DNA of 64,000 nt from Streptomyces coeruleorubidus (lineage in GTDB: Bacteria > Actinomycetota > Actinomycetes > Streptomycetales > Streptomycetaceae): the NCBI RefSeq assembly GCF_008705135.1, contig NZ_CP023694.1:6919001-6983000 (forward strand), written 5' to 3'. Under the pieces are notes generated by a model. It saw only the letters and a program-made list of their open reading frames with translations. It did no database searches and was not told the origin of the DNA. The translations under genes were made by a program, and so were the position numbers. Shown here piece by piece: positions 8,471 through 16,895 of this stretch (position 1 is the stretch's first letter; each line of letters begins with the position of its first letter).

Positions 8471-9322
8471 ATGAACGCCATCATCTCCGCATCCGATCTG
8501 GCGAGCGACCTGACGGGCGCCAACCCGCCCGTCCTGCTCGATGTCCGCTGGCAGCTCACCGCGGCCAAGGCGACAGCTGAGCCGCCGTACGACGGCCGAG
8601 CCGCGTACGAGGCAGGGCACCTTCCCGGGGCCGTCTTCGTCGACCTGGACCGGGAGTTGGCCTCGGAGCCGGGGGAGGGCGGTCGGCATCCGCTGCCCGA
8701 CCTCGCACGCTTCGGTGCCGCGATGCGCCGGGCGGGAGTGTCGTCCGGGACGCCGGTGGTCGTCTACGACGGCGGCCAGGGCTGGGCGGCGGCCCGGGCG
8801 TGGTGGCTGCTGCGCTGGACGGGTCACCCGGACGTGCGGGTCCTCGACGGCGGGTTGCCGGCCTGGGAGGGGCCGTTGGAGAAGACCGTGCCGACACCGG
8901 CCGAGGGTGACTTCGTGCCGGAGCCGGGTGCGGCAGGCCTGCTCGACGCCGACGCCGCCGCGGAGTTGGCGCGGTCCGGGGTGCTGCTGGACGCGCGGGC
9001 GGGGGAGCGGTACCGGGGCGAGGTGGAGCCGATCGATCCGGTGGCCGGGCACATCCCGGGCGCGGTGTCGGCGCCCACCACGGAGAACGTGGGGGCGGAC
9101 GGGTGTTTCCTCCCCGCCGGAGAACTGCGCGCGCGTTTCGAGGGGCTCGGCGTGACCGAGGATGCGCGGGTCGGTGTGTACTGCGGGTCGGGCGTGTCCG
9201 CGGCCCACGAGGTCCTGGCGCTGGCGGTCGCGGGCATTCCGGCGGAGCTGTACGTGGGTTCGTGGTCGGAGTGGTCCTCGGACCCGGACCGGCCGGTCGC
9301 GGTGGGACCTGATCCCCGGTAA
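8471..9322 (+). CDS. Two-domain rhodanese-type sulfurtransferase
   Basis: 283 residues, two rhodanese domains (about 5-125 and 145-280), as in thiosulfate or 3-mercaptopyruvate sulfurtransferases. Only the second domain has the catalytic loop cysteine (VYCGSGVSA), which is usual: the first is structural. DVRW and GHLPGAV near the N terminus and GHIPGAV in domain two are family signatures. The ATG at 8471 has GGATGGAG in front of it; an upstream in-frame GTG was rejected. The donor is unknown; the loop CGSGVSA is closer to mercaptopyruvate-type enzymes. Confidence 0.9.
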   Translation: MNAIISASDLASDLTGANPPVLLDVRWQLTAAKATAEPPYDGRAAYEAGHLPGAVFVDLDRELASEPGEGGRHPLPDLARFGAAMRRAGVSSGTPVVVYDGGQGWAAARAWWLLRWTGHPDVRVLDGGLPAWEGPLEKTVPTPAEGDFVPEPGAAGLLDADAAAELARSGVLLDARAGERYRGEVEPIDPVAGHIPGAVSAPTTENVGADGCFLPAGELRARFEGLGVTEDARVGVYCGSGVSAAHEVLALAVAGIPAELYVGSWSEWSSDPDRPVAVGPDPR

Positions 9323-9334
9323 CCCGGCATGAGC

Positions 9335-9363
9335 GAGGGCCGCGCCCGGAAGGCGCGGCCCTC
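9335..9363. terminator. Bidirectional terminator between the rhodanese gene and sepH
   Basis: A perfect 12-bp stem, GAGGGCCGCGCC / GGCGCGGCCCTC, with a five-base loop lies between these convergent genes and can serve both strands. Confidence 0.8.
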
Positions 9364-9387
9364 ATCTTCGTACAGCATCCTCGTACA

Positions 9388-9420
9388 GCCGAAGCCGAAG
9401 CCGAAGCCGAAGCCGAAGCC
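9388..9420. repeat. Hexanucleotide repeat (GCCGAA)5
   Basis: Five exact copies of GCCGAA plus a final GCC begin seven bases beyond the sepH stop codon, in its 3' untranslated region. On the sepH strand they read TTCGGC. Confidence 0.9.
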
Positions 9421-9427
9421 GATCCGG

Positions 9428-10462
9428 CTACTCCTGCTTCTTGCGCCGCGTCCCGAACACGATCTCGTCCCAGCTCGGAACGGCGGCTCTGCGCCCCGGT
9501 CGGACGCCGTCGGCCTCGGCCTGGCGGTCGGTGGCGCCGATGAGCCGGTCGCGGTGGCTGCCGACGGAGCGCGGCATGAGAACGTCCGCGTAGGCGGAAC
9601 CGGCCGAGGCGGCGGGAGCCGGGGGCTCCTCTTCCTCGGGTTCGGCGACGGGCTCTTCCTCGGGCTCCGGTGCAGGGCGCTCCGGCACCACCAGGTCGCC
9701 GCGGAAGCTCGGCACCGCTTCCAGCAGGCTGGTCAGCGAGTCCCGCTCACCCGTGCTCTCCTCCACCGGCTCGGACGCCGCGGGCGGAAGGCTGGGCCGC
9801 TCGCGGTCGGCGGAACGGTCCAGCGGCCGGTCGCGCGGCAGCCGGGCGATCCGTGGGACGAACGGGAAGCTGGGCTCGGGCGCGGCCAGGTCGTCGGTCT
9901 CGCCGATGAGCATGCGCGCCTCGTCGTCGACGGCCTGGACGAGCCGCCGGGGCGGGTCGTACGTCCAGCTCGCCGAGTGCGGTTCGCCCGCGACGCAGTA
10001 GACCAGCAGGACTTCCCACGTGCCGTCGTCGCGACGCCACGAGTCCCACTGGACGGTGTCCTTCTCGGCACCGCGCAGCAGCAGCCGCTCCTGCACGGCC
10101 TCGCCCAGCGGCGGACCGGAGTTCTCGCCGGGGCGGCGGACCGGGGTCTTGCGGGCCCGTTCGGCCATGAACGCACGCTCGGCCAGCACCGGACCCTCGA
10201 AGCGGCGGACCCGGTCGACGGGGATGCCTGCCATCTGCGCGACCTCTTCCGCGGTCGCGCCGGCGCGTATACGCGCCTGGATGTCGCGGGGGCGGAGATG
10301 GCTCTCCACCTCGATCTCGATCTGGCCGAGGCGAGGACGGTCGCCGCGCACGGCGGCGCGGAGCCGTTCGTCGATCGGAAGCGTGTACTCCGTGCTGTCC
10401 GCAGCCTTCAGCACCAGCCGTGTGCCGTCATTCGAGACGGCCACGACACGCAGTTCGGGCAT
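9428..10462 (-). CDS. sepH: Septation protein SepH (DUF3071)
   Basis: 344 residues. SepH is a cell-division protein of Streptomyces and other actinobacteria that binds FtsZ and stimulates its assembly during sporulation septation. The conserved N-terminal DUF3071 domain (about 1-165) includes a helix-turn-helix-like part (AEEVAQMAGIPVDRVRRFEG). The rest is an acidic/proline-rich linker with runs of Glu and a short conserved basic C-terminal tail (FGTRRKKQE). The ATG at 10462 has GGGAGG just upstream, which decides against the longer open frame to 10549. Confidence 0.92.
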   Translation of the reverse strand: MPELRVVAVSNDGTRLVLKAADSTEYTLPIDERLRAAVRGDRPRLGQIEIEVESHLRPRDIQARIRAGATAEEVAQMAGIPVDRVRRFEGPVLAERAFMAERARKTPVRRPGENSGPPLGEAVQERLLLRGAEKDTVQWDSWRRDDGTWEVLLVYCVAGEPHSASWTYDPPRRLVQAVDDEARMLIGETDDLAAPEPSFPFVPRIARLPRDRPLDRSADRERPSLPPAASEPVEESTGERDSLTSLLEAVPSFRGDLVVPERPAPEPEEEPVAEPEEEEPPAPAASAGSAYADVLMPRSVGSHRDRLIGATDRQAEADGVRPGRRAAVPSWDEIVFGTRRKKQE

Positions 10463-10855
10463 GGGGACCTCCCGGGTGGTGCCTGCCGACGTCACGTGCG
10501 TCGCTGCTTCCGCTAGTCGAGTGTGGCCTGCCCGGGTGCAGCCTGCCACAACCTTGCCGAGTTGCCCGGCGTGTCGGGCGCGGGCCCTGGATCGCCGTTA
10601 TGGCACGGTTACCTATTCGCAACGCTAAGTGACGAACTCTGTCACCCTGTGCAACTAGCCCCCTCCCGGCGGTCCTTAAAGGCCCCGTACACCCTGAACA
10701 GGAGACCGGACCCAGGGCTCGCCACAGTACTCCATTTGGGCCACGTGCGTGGATTGGCGCGCCGTCCAACTTCTGGCAAGGGGGCGGACTCGGCCGCCCG
10801 CTGCCCGCTTTCCGTGATCTTGAACGTGGTGAAGGCCACCCCCCCAGCGCGTCCC
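10463..10855. other. 393-bp intergenic region upstream of sepH
   Basis: It lies between the sepH start and the end of the upstream lactone oxidase gene, both on the minus strand. It must hold the sepH promoter; AT-rich patches around 10595-10640 (TTGCGAATAGGTAACC on the minus strand) are the best candidate, but I cannot assign -35/-10 boxes with confidence. A 65-codon open frame here was rejected. Confidence 0.4.
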
Positions 10856-12175
10856 CTACGCCCCCAGAACCCTCCGCAAGTAGTCGTTCTGGAACCGCCG
10901 GTCAGGATCGAGACGGTCCCGCAGCTCCGTGAACTCGGCGAAGCGCGGATACACCCGGGAGAAGTACTCGGCGTCCCTGGTGTGCACCTTGCCCCAGTGC
11001 GGACGGCCCTCGTGCGCGGTGAAGATCCGCTCGGCCGCGGTGAAGTACCGCTGGTAGGGCGTGCCTTGGAACATGTGGACGGCGATGTACGCGGTGTCCC
11101 GGCCCGACGCGGTGGACAGCGTGATGTCGTCCGCCGGAGCGGTACGCACCTCCACGGGGAAGCTGACCTTCAGGCCGGAGCGGTCGACCATCGTCTTCAG
11201 CTCGCGCAGCGTCTCGACGACTGCCGCGCGCGGAACGGCGTACTCCATCTCCACGAAGCGCACCCGGCGCGGAGACGTGAAGACCTTGTAGGGGATGTCG
11301 GTGTAGGTCCGCGCGGACAGGGCCTTGCTGGAGATCTGGGCGATCGCGGGGATCGTGGCGGGCACCGCGCGGCCGACCCAGTTGGCCACCTGGAAGACGC
11401 CGTTGGAGAGGAACTCGTCCTCGAACCAGCTCTGGAGCTGGGGTACCGGCCTCTCAGGACCCGCGCTGCGGTTGTTGCGCTTGGTGTTGGTGTTCCCGGT
11501 GTGCGGGAACCAGTAGAACTCGAAGTGCTCGTTCTCGGCCCAGAGTTCCTCGAAGTCGGAGAGGACCCTGTCGAACGGCATCGGCTCCTCGCGGGCCGTG
11601 AGCAGGAAGACCGGCTCCACGGCGAAGGTGATCGCGGTGACGATGCCCAGGGCGCCGAGGCCGATGCGGGCGGCCGCGAAGACCTCCGGGTTCTCCTTCT
11701 CGGAGCAGGTGAGGACCGAGCCGTCGGCGGTGACCAGCTCCAGGCCCTTGATCTGGGCGGCGATCGAGGCGGAGTCGCGGCCCGTGCCGTGCGTTCCGGT
11801 ACTGGTGGCGCCGGAGACCGTCTGCTCCATGATGTCGCCCATGTTCGTCAGCGACAGTCCCTCGCGCGCCAGAGCGACGTTGAGTCTCTTGAGCGGGGTG
11901 CCGGACTCCACCGTGACGGTCATGGCCTCGCGATCAATGTCGCGTATGCCGGTCAACAGTTGAGGGCGGATCAACACACCGTCCGTCGCGGCTATGGACG
12001 TGAAGGAGTGCCCGCTGCCGACGGCCTTCACCTTCAGGCCGTCCTCGGCGGCCCGCCGCACGGCGGCGGCCAGCTCGTCGACGGAGGCCGGAGTGACCTC
12101 CCGCGCGGGCCGCGCGGAGACGTTGCCGCCCCAGTTACGCCACGTGCCGTTCTTTCCGCTCGCTGTGCTGCTCAA
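10856..12175 (-). CDS. FAD-linked sugar-1,4-lactone oxidase (D-arabinono-1,4-lactone oxidase family)
   Basis: 439-residue flavoprotein. Residues about 15-185 are the PCMH-type FAD domain, with VGSGHSFTSIAATDG as the His-containing flavin-attachment segment, followed by the ALO domain to the end, with the typical HWGKVH near 400. Family members oxidise aldonolactones or alditols with O2. No ATG fits: the TTG at 12175 has a perfect GGGAGG seven bases upstream and is chosen. This makes the gene overlap the 3' end of the upstream MFS gene by 41 bases, so the pair is probably one operon. The natural substrate is not predictable. Confidence 0.87.
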   Translation of the reverse strand: MSSTASGKNGTWRNWGGNVSARPAREVTPASVDELAAAVRRAAEDGLKVKAVGSGHSFTSIAATDGVLIRPQLLTGIRDIDREAMTVTVESGTPLKRLNVALAREGLSLTNMGDIMEQTVSGATSTGTHGTGRDSASIAAQIKGLELVTADGSVLTCSEKENPEVFAAARIGLGALGIVTAITFAVEPVFLLTAREEPMPFDRVLSDFEELWAENEHFEFYWFPHTGNTNTKRNNRSAGPERPVPQLQSWFEDEFLSNGVFQVANWVGRAVPATIPAIAQISSKALSARTYTDIPYKVFTSPRRVRFVEMEYAVPRAAVVETLRELKTMVDRSGLKVSFPVEVRTAPADDITLSTASGRDTAYIAVHMFQGTPYQRYFTAAERIFTAHEGRPHWGKVHTRDAEYFSRVYPRFAEFTELRDRLDPDRRFQNDYLRRVLGA

Positions 12176-13373
12176 CGGAGCCTCCCCGACCCGTAGCCGG
12201 CCGCTTGAGCCGACGGAATCCGAGGAAACCCACCGCGACCGCGACGGCCCCGGCCACCGCCGGAACCCCGTACCCGGCACGCGCCCCGGCCGCGTCGATC
12301 ACCCAGCCGGCCGCGGAGGAGCCGAGTGCGACCCCCACCGCGAGCCCGGTGCTCACCCAGGTCATGCCCTCGGTGAGCTGCGCGCGTGGTACGTGCTCTT
12401 CGATGAGGGACATCGTCGTGATCATCGTCGGCGCGATGGACAGACCCGCAACGAACAGCGCCACGGCCAGAAACGGCAAGTTTCCGACCAGTAGGAGGGG
12501 GATCATACTCACGGCCATGGCGCACACGCCCAGCAGCCACCGGCGTTCCGGCGCCCCGGCGAAGTGCATCAGTCCGAAGACCATGCCCGCCACGCAGGAA
12601 CCGGCCGCGTACAGCGCGAGGACGACGCTCGCGGCAGCCTTGTGCCCCTCCTCGTCGGCGAAGGCCACGGTGACCACGTCGACGGCCCCGAAGATCGCCC
12701 CGGTCGCCACGAAGGTGGCCACCAGGACCTGAAGGCCCGGCGAGCGCATGGCCGTGCCCCCGCCACGGTGCTCGCGCGGATGCGGCTCCGGCTCGGTGGC
12801 GCGCTGCGCGGTCAGCCAGAAGACGCCGACGGCCAGGAAGCAGGCGGCGAGCAGCGGGCCGGCCTCCGGGAACCAGGCCGTGGACAGGCCGATGGAGATG
12901 ATCGGCCCGAAGATGAAGCACACCTCGTCCACCACGGACTCGAAGGAGTACGCGGTGTGCAACTGCGGCGTGCCCCGGTACAGGGCCGCCCAGCGGGCCC
13001 GGATCATCGCGCCGACGCTCGGCACGCAGCCGATGCCGACGCACGCCACGTACAGCACCCAGTCCGGCCACCCGTAGTGTGCCGCGAACAGCAGGACGGC
13101 CGCCGCGGCCAGCGAGATCAGCGTCGCCGGCCGCAGCACCCGCCGCTGTCCGTACTGGTCCACCAGCCGCGAGACCTGCGGTCCGGCCACCGCCGCCGCC
13201 AGCGCGATCGTGGCCGACAGGGCGCCGGCCAAGCCGTAGCGTCCGGTGAGCTGGGAGACCATCGTGACGACGCCGATGCCCATCATCGACAGCGGCATAC
13301 GGCCGAGGAAGCCCGCGGCGGAGAAGCCCTTGCTGCCGGGAGCGGCGAACAGGGCGCGGTAGGGGCTGGGCAC
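12135..13373 (-). CDS. MFS transporter
   Basis: 412-residue membrane protein with about 12 hydrophobic segments and the short loop VDQYGQRR (MFS motif A-like) after the second. It resembles drug/sugar-exporter-like MFS proteins of unknown substrate. The start is GTG at 13373, with GGAG five bases upstream. Its 3' end overlaps the lactone oxidase gene by 41 bases. The 155 bases in front are shared with the divergent hemH gene. Confidence 0.85.
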   Translation of the reverse strand: MPSPYRALFAAPGSKGFSAAGFLGRMPLSMMGIGVVTMVSQLTGRYGLAGALSATIALAAAVAGPQVSRLVDQYGQRRVLRPATLISLAAAAVLLFAAHYGWPDWVLYVACVGIGCVPSVGAMIRARWAALYRGTPQLHTAYSFESVVDEVCFIFGPIISIGLSTAWFPEAGPLLAACFLAVGVFWLTAQRATEPEPHPREHRGGGTAMRSPGLQVLVATFVATGAIFGAVDVVTVAFADEEGHKAAASVVLALYAAGSCVAGMVFGLMHFAGAPERRWLLGVCAMAVSMIPLLLVGNLPFLAVALFVAGLSIAPTMITTMSLIEEHVPRAQLTEGMTWVSTGLAVGVALGSSAAGWVIDAAGARAGYGVPAVAGAVAVAVGFLGFRRLKRPATGRGGSVEQHSERKERHVA

Positions 13374-13528
13374 GGGGTCTCCGGAAGGCTCAGTAAGCTG
13401 CGAACGCAGTCGACACAGATTACGCCGCGCGGTGCGCCCGACGCACCCGTCAGGCCCCGGGACCGTCCGCCGCGCAGGTGTCACCCCGCCGTTTCCCGGC
13501 TGTCAGTGCAGGGTGGCAGGATCGACTC

Positions 13529-14656
13529 ATGCCAGACGCGCGCGATGTCACCCCCTACGACGCCCTGCTCCTGCTCTCCTTCGGCGGCCCGGAAGGCCCG
13601 GACGACGTGGTCCCGTTCCTGGAGAACGTGACGCGTGGGCGAGGCATCCCCAAGGAACGCCTCAAGGAAGTCGGGCAGCACTACTTCCTGTTCGGCGGCG
13701 TCAGCCCCATCAACGACCAGAACCGCGCCCTGCTGGACGCCCTGCGCAAGGACTTCGCCGACCACGGCCTGGACCTGCCGGTCTACTGGGGCAACCGCAA
13801 CTGGGCGCCGTATCTGACCGACACGCTGCGCGAAATGGTCCGTGACGGCCGCCGCCGCATCCTGGTTCTCGCGACCAGCGCCTACGCCTCGTACTCAGGC
13901 TGCCGCCAGTACCGCGAGAACCTCGCCGACTCGCTCGCCGCCCTCGAGGCCGAGGGGCTGGAACTGCCGGAGATCGACAAGCTGCGGCACTACTTCAACC
14001 ACCCGGGGTTCCTCGAACCCATGATCGACGGGGTGATCCGGTCCCTCGCCGAGCTGCCCGAGGACATTCGGGACGGGGCGCACATCGCCTTCTCGACGCA
14101 CTCGATCCCGACGGCCTCCGCCGACATCTCCGGCCCCGTCGAGGACCACGGCGACGGCGGCGCGTACGTCAGGCAGCACCTGGACGTGGCGAAGCTCATC
14201 GCGGACGCCGTCCGGGAGCGCACCGGCGTCGACCACCCCTGGCAGCTCGTCTACCAGTCCCGCTCCGGCGCCCCGCACATCCCGTGGCTGGAGCCCGACA
14301 TCTGCGACCACCTGGAGGAGCGGCACGCGGCAGGTGTCCCGGCCGTGGTGATCGCTCCCATCGGGTTCGTCTCCGACCACATGGAGGTCCTCTACGACCT
14401 CGACACGGAGGCCAAGGCCAAGGCGGAGGAGCTGGGGCTGCCGATGCGCCGCTCGGCCACCGTCGGCGCCGACCCGAGGTTCGCCGCCGCGATCCGCGAG
14501 CTCGTCGTGGAGCGCGCCGCCGTCGAGCGCGGGCAGGAGGTCACCCCCTGCGCCTTGGGCGCCCTCGGGCCGAGCCACAACCTCTGCCCGGTCGGCTGCT
14601 GCCCGGCCCGCGCCCCCCGCCCCGCCGCCGCGGGCGCCGACAGCACCTACGCGTGA
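13529..14656 (+). CDS. hemH: Ferrochelatase (actinobacterial, coproporphyrin-type)
   Basis: 375-residue ferrochelatase, inserting Fe2+ into a porphyrin in heme synthesis. In actinobacteria these act on coproporphyrin III (also called CpfC). The catalytic His is in FSTHSIP near 210 and the acidic residue in SDHMEVLYD. The cysteines expected of the actinobacterial [2Fe-2S] type are present: Cys125 (SGCRQY) plus a C-terminal set at 341, 353, 357 and 358. The start is ATG 13529 (MPDARD). The IMPase gene starts eight bases after the stop. Confidence 0.93.
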   Translation: MPDARDVTPYDALLLLSFGGPEGPDDVVPFLENVTRGRGIPKERLKEVGQHYFLFGGVSPINDQNRALLDALRKDFADHGLDLPVYWGNRNWAPYLTDTLREMVRDGRRRILVLATSAYASYSGCRQYRENLADSLAALEAEGLELPEIDKLRHYFNHPGFLEPMIDGVIRSLAELPEDIRDGAHIAFSTHSIPTASADISGPVEDHGDGGAYVRQHLDVAKLIADAVRERTGVDHPWQLVYQSRSGAPHIPWLEPDICDHLEERHAAGVPAVVIAPIGFVSDHMEVLYDLDTEAKAKAEELGLPMRRSATVGADPRFAAAIRELVVERAAVERGQEVTPCALGALGPSHNLCPVGCCPARAPRPAAAGADSTYA

Positions 14657-14664
14657 GGAGCCCC

Positions 14665-15480
14665 GTGACCGACCCCCTGCACAAGGACCTGCTCGAACTC
14701 GCCCAGGAGGCCGCTCGCCGTGCGGGCGCGCTGCTGCGGGACGGGCGCCCGGCCGACCTCGCGGTGGCCGCGACCAAGTCCAGCCCCATCGACGTCGTCA
14801 CGGAGATGGACATCGCGGCCGAGAAGCTGATCACCGGCCTGATCGCCGAGCGTCGCCCGGACGACGGCATCCTCGGCGAGGAGGGCGGCACCACCGAGGG
14901 CACCAGCGGCATCCGCTGGGTGATCGACCCGCTCGACGGCACGGTCAACTACCTGTACGGGCTGCCCACCTGGTCCGTCTCCATCGCCGCCGAGCAGGAC
15001 GGCGAGACCGTGGTCGGAGTCGTCACGGCCCCGATGCGCGGCGAGACCTTCCACGCGGTGCTCGGCGGCGGAGCCTGGGCCACCGGGGCCTGGGACGGCG
15101 AGCGCAGGCTGGCCTGCCGCCCCGCGCCGCCCCTGGACCAGGCGCTGGTCTCGACGGGCTTCAACTACGTGGCCGAGGTCCGCACCCACCAGGCCGAGGT
15201 CGCCCGGCGGCTGATCCCGCTGCTGCGCGACATCCGGCGCGGCGGTTCGGCGGCGGTCGACCTGTGCGACCTGGCCGCAGGACGCCTCGACGGCTACTAC
15301 GAGCGCGGTCTGCACGCCTGGGACCTCGCGGCGGGCGACCTGATCGCCCGGGAGGCGGGCGCGCTGACCGGTGGACGCCCCGGAGAGCGTCCGTCGGAGG
15401 ATCTGACAGTCGCGGGTACCCCGGGCGTCTTCGAGCCCCTCCAGCGCCTGCTGGAGGACTTCGGCGCCTGGCACGACTGA
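14665..15480 (+). CDS. Inositol monophosphatase family protein
   Basis: 271 residues. All Mg-binding motifs of the IMPase/FBPase-like superfamily are present: the GEEGG glutamates near 72, DPLDGT near 92-97 and WDLAAGD near 213. Members hydrolyse inositol, histidinol or fructose phosphates or PAP; the sequence does not single one out. The GTG at 14665 follows the hemH stop with GTGAGGAG as the ribosome site, so it is co-transcribed with hemH. The last bases (GGCACGACTGA) are repeated 21 bp downstream. Confidence 0.88.
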   Translation: MTDPLHKDLLELAQEAARRAGALLRDGRPADLAVAATKSSPIDVVTEMDIAAEKLITGLIAERRPDDGILGEEGGTTEGTSGIRWVIDPLDGTVNYLYGLPTWSVSIAAEQDGETVVGVVTAPMRGETFHAVLGGGAWATGAWDGERRLACRPAPPLDQALVSTGFNYVAEVRTHQAEVARRLIPLLRDIRRGGSAAVDLCDLAAGRLDGYYERGLHAWDLAAGDLIAREAGALTGGRPGERPSEDLTVAGTPGVFEPLQRLLEDFGAWHD

Positions 15481-15509
15481 CTTCGGGCCCGGCACGACTG
15501 AGGACGGCC

Positions 15510-15558
15510 CGGCCGTCGTACGACAGCCGGTGACGCACCCGCAGTCGTACGACGGCCG
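15510..15558. repeat. 15-bp inverted repeat (possible terminator of the IMPase transcript)
   Basis: Arms CGGCCGTCGTACGAC and GTCGTACGACGGCCG are separated by 19 bases, 30 bases after the IMPase stop. The inner GTCGTACGAC of each arm is itself a palindrome, so it could also be a protein-binding site. Confidence 0.5.
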
Positions 15559-15600
15559 ACGGCACGCCCGACACCGAGTGAACGGGGCCGCAACACGACG

Positions 15601-15637
15601 AAGCGGGCCCCGGCGCTGGATTCGCCGGGACCCGCTT
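15601..15637. terminator. Terminator between the IMPase gene and the small minus-strand gene
   Basis: A 15-bp stem (AAGCGGGCCCCGGCG with CGCCGGGACCCGCTT) contains one G-U/C-A position. Its A and T ends suit termination in both directions. It lies 13 bases after the stop of the 57-codon gene. Confidence 0.75.
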
Positions 15638-15649
15638 CGTACGGCCTGA

Positions 15650-15823
15650 TCAGACGCTCGTCGCGCCGACCTCCACACCGTGCTCGGCGGCGAGGCGGCG
15701 CAGGTCGTCGAGCTCGCCCTGCTCCACCTCGACGAGGAAGTCGTCGCCCTCGTCGCGAGCCCGGTCGAGATCGGACTCGGTCGCCCTTATGCGCTGCAGA
15801 AGTCCTGCGGTGAATGCGTCCAT
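15650..15823 (-). CDS. Small acidic conserved-type protein (57 aa)
   Basis: ATG at 15823 to TGA at 15650. The peptide begins MDAFTAGLLQRIRATESDL and is rich in Asp/Glu and Arg, fully helical in appearance (heptad-like Leu/Ile spacing), with no membrane segment. Codon use is normal for the region (third-position G/C) and a strong terminator follows directly, which supports a real gene despite its size. Function unknown; the acidic helical character suggests a small protein-binding factor, but that is only a guess. Confidence 0.72.
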   Translation of the reverse strand: MDAFTAGLLQRIRATESDLDRARDEGDDFLVEVEQGELDDLRRLAAEHGVEVGATSV

Positions 15824-16235
15824 GCTGCGCCCCCTCGTCCTGGGTCGTGGGTCGATGGCACGGGGGTGTGCCGTTCGGAAGGGACGATCACGTCTCCGGT
15901 GGATGCCCAGCGCCGCTCAGCTGGGCGGCGACGGTGCCGGACACCCACGCCCGCCCTGCGGAAGCGGGTTGAGCCGCACCGCATGGTGGTGCGGTACAAG
16001 CAGAGCGTGATCGTGGGATGTAAAGCCGTCCTCCCCAAGCTCCCTTCCGTGGAAACCTAACCGGAGGAGAAAATCTCTTATTCCGCCTCGGGCCCCGTCC
16101 CCTCACCCGCCTTACCTCCGACTTATGGCCGAAAAGGGCAGGATGGAGGGCAACACACCAACGAACTGTCGAAGACCCCTGCCCGTCTGCGCCTGTGCGG
16201 CGCTACGCGGGTGGACATGAGGAAGGACCAGGGAC
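15824..16235. other. 412-bp divergent control region upstream of cutRS
   Basis: No coding sequence is seen. It holds the promoters of the small minus-strand gene and of cutR. A dyad CCGCACC-N7-GGTGCGG lies at 15974-15994 and could be an operator. The AT-richer patch near 16015-16085 precedes cutR. Confidence 0.4.
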
Positions 16236-16889
16236 GTGCGCGTACTCGTCGTCGAGGACGAGCAACTGCTCGCCGATGCGGTGGCCACCGGATTGCGCCG
16301 GGAGGCCATGGCCGTCGACGTCGTGTACGACGGTGCGGCCGCCCTGGAGCGCATCGGCGTGAACGACTACGACGTGGTCGTCCTCGACCGCGACCTCCCG
16401 CTCGTGCACGGCGACGACGTCTGCCGCAAGATCGTCGAGCTCGGCATGCCCACGCGCGTGCTCATGCTCACGGCCTCCGGTGACGTCAGCGACCGGGTGG
16501 AGGGCCTGGAGATCGGAGCCGACGACTATCTGCCCAAGCCGTTCGCGTTCAGTGAGCTCATCGCCCGCGTGCGGGCCCTCGGCCGGCGCACCAGCGTGCC
16601 CCTGCCGCCGGTCCTGGAGCGCGCCGGGATCAAGCTCGACCCCAACCGCCGCGAGGTCTTCCGCGACGGCAAGGAGGTCCAGCTCGCGCCCAAGGAGTTC
16701 GCCGTCCTGGAGGTGCTGATGCGCAGCGAGGGCGCCGTCGTCTCGGCGGAGCAGCTCCTGGAGAAGGCCTGGGACGAGAACACCGACCCGTTCACGAACG
16801 TCGTCCGCGTGACGGTCATGACCCTGCGCCGCAAGCTCGGCGAGCCGCCCGTGATCGTCACCGTCCCCGGCTCCGGCTACCGGATCTGA
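16236..16889 (+). CDS. cutR: Response regulator CutR
   Basis: 217-residue OmpR/PhoB-type regulator. The receiver domain (1-115) has the acidic pair E7/D8, the phospho-accepting Asp51 in VVLDRDLP and the Lys of YLPKPF near 100. The winged-helix DNA-binding domain fills about 125-217. The GTG start has AAGGACCAGG upstream. It forms a pair with the sensor kinase gene six bases downstream. CutRS in Streptomyces affects antibiotic production and the secretion/protein-quality response. Confidence 0.92.
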   Translation: MRVLVVEDEQLLADAVATGLRREAMAVDVVYDGAAALERIGVNDYDVVVLDRDLPLVHGDDVCRKIVELGMPTRVLMLTASGDVSDRVEGLEIGADDYLPKPFAFSELIARVRALGRRTSVPLPPVLERAGIKLDPNRREVFRDGKEVQLAPKEFAVLEVLMRSEGAVVSAEQLLEKAWDENTDPFTNVVRVTVMTLRRKLGEPPVIVTVPGSGYRI

Positions 16890-16895
16890 TACCCC

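Noticed and set aside
10642..10839. 65-codon open frame on the minus strand upstream of sepH
   Set aside because: The GTG has only a run of G directly touching it, composition is not protein-like, and the region is better explained as the sepH promoter region.
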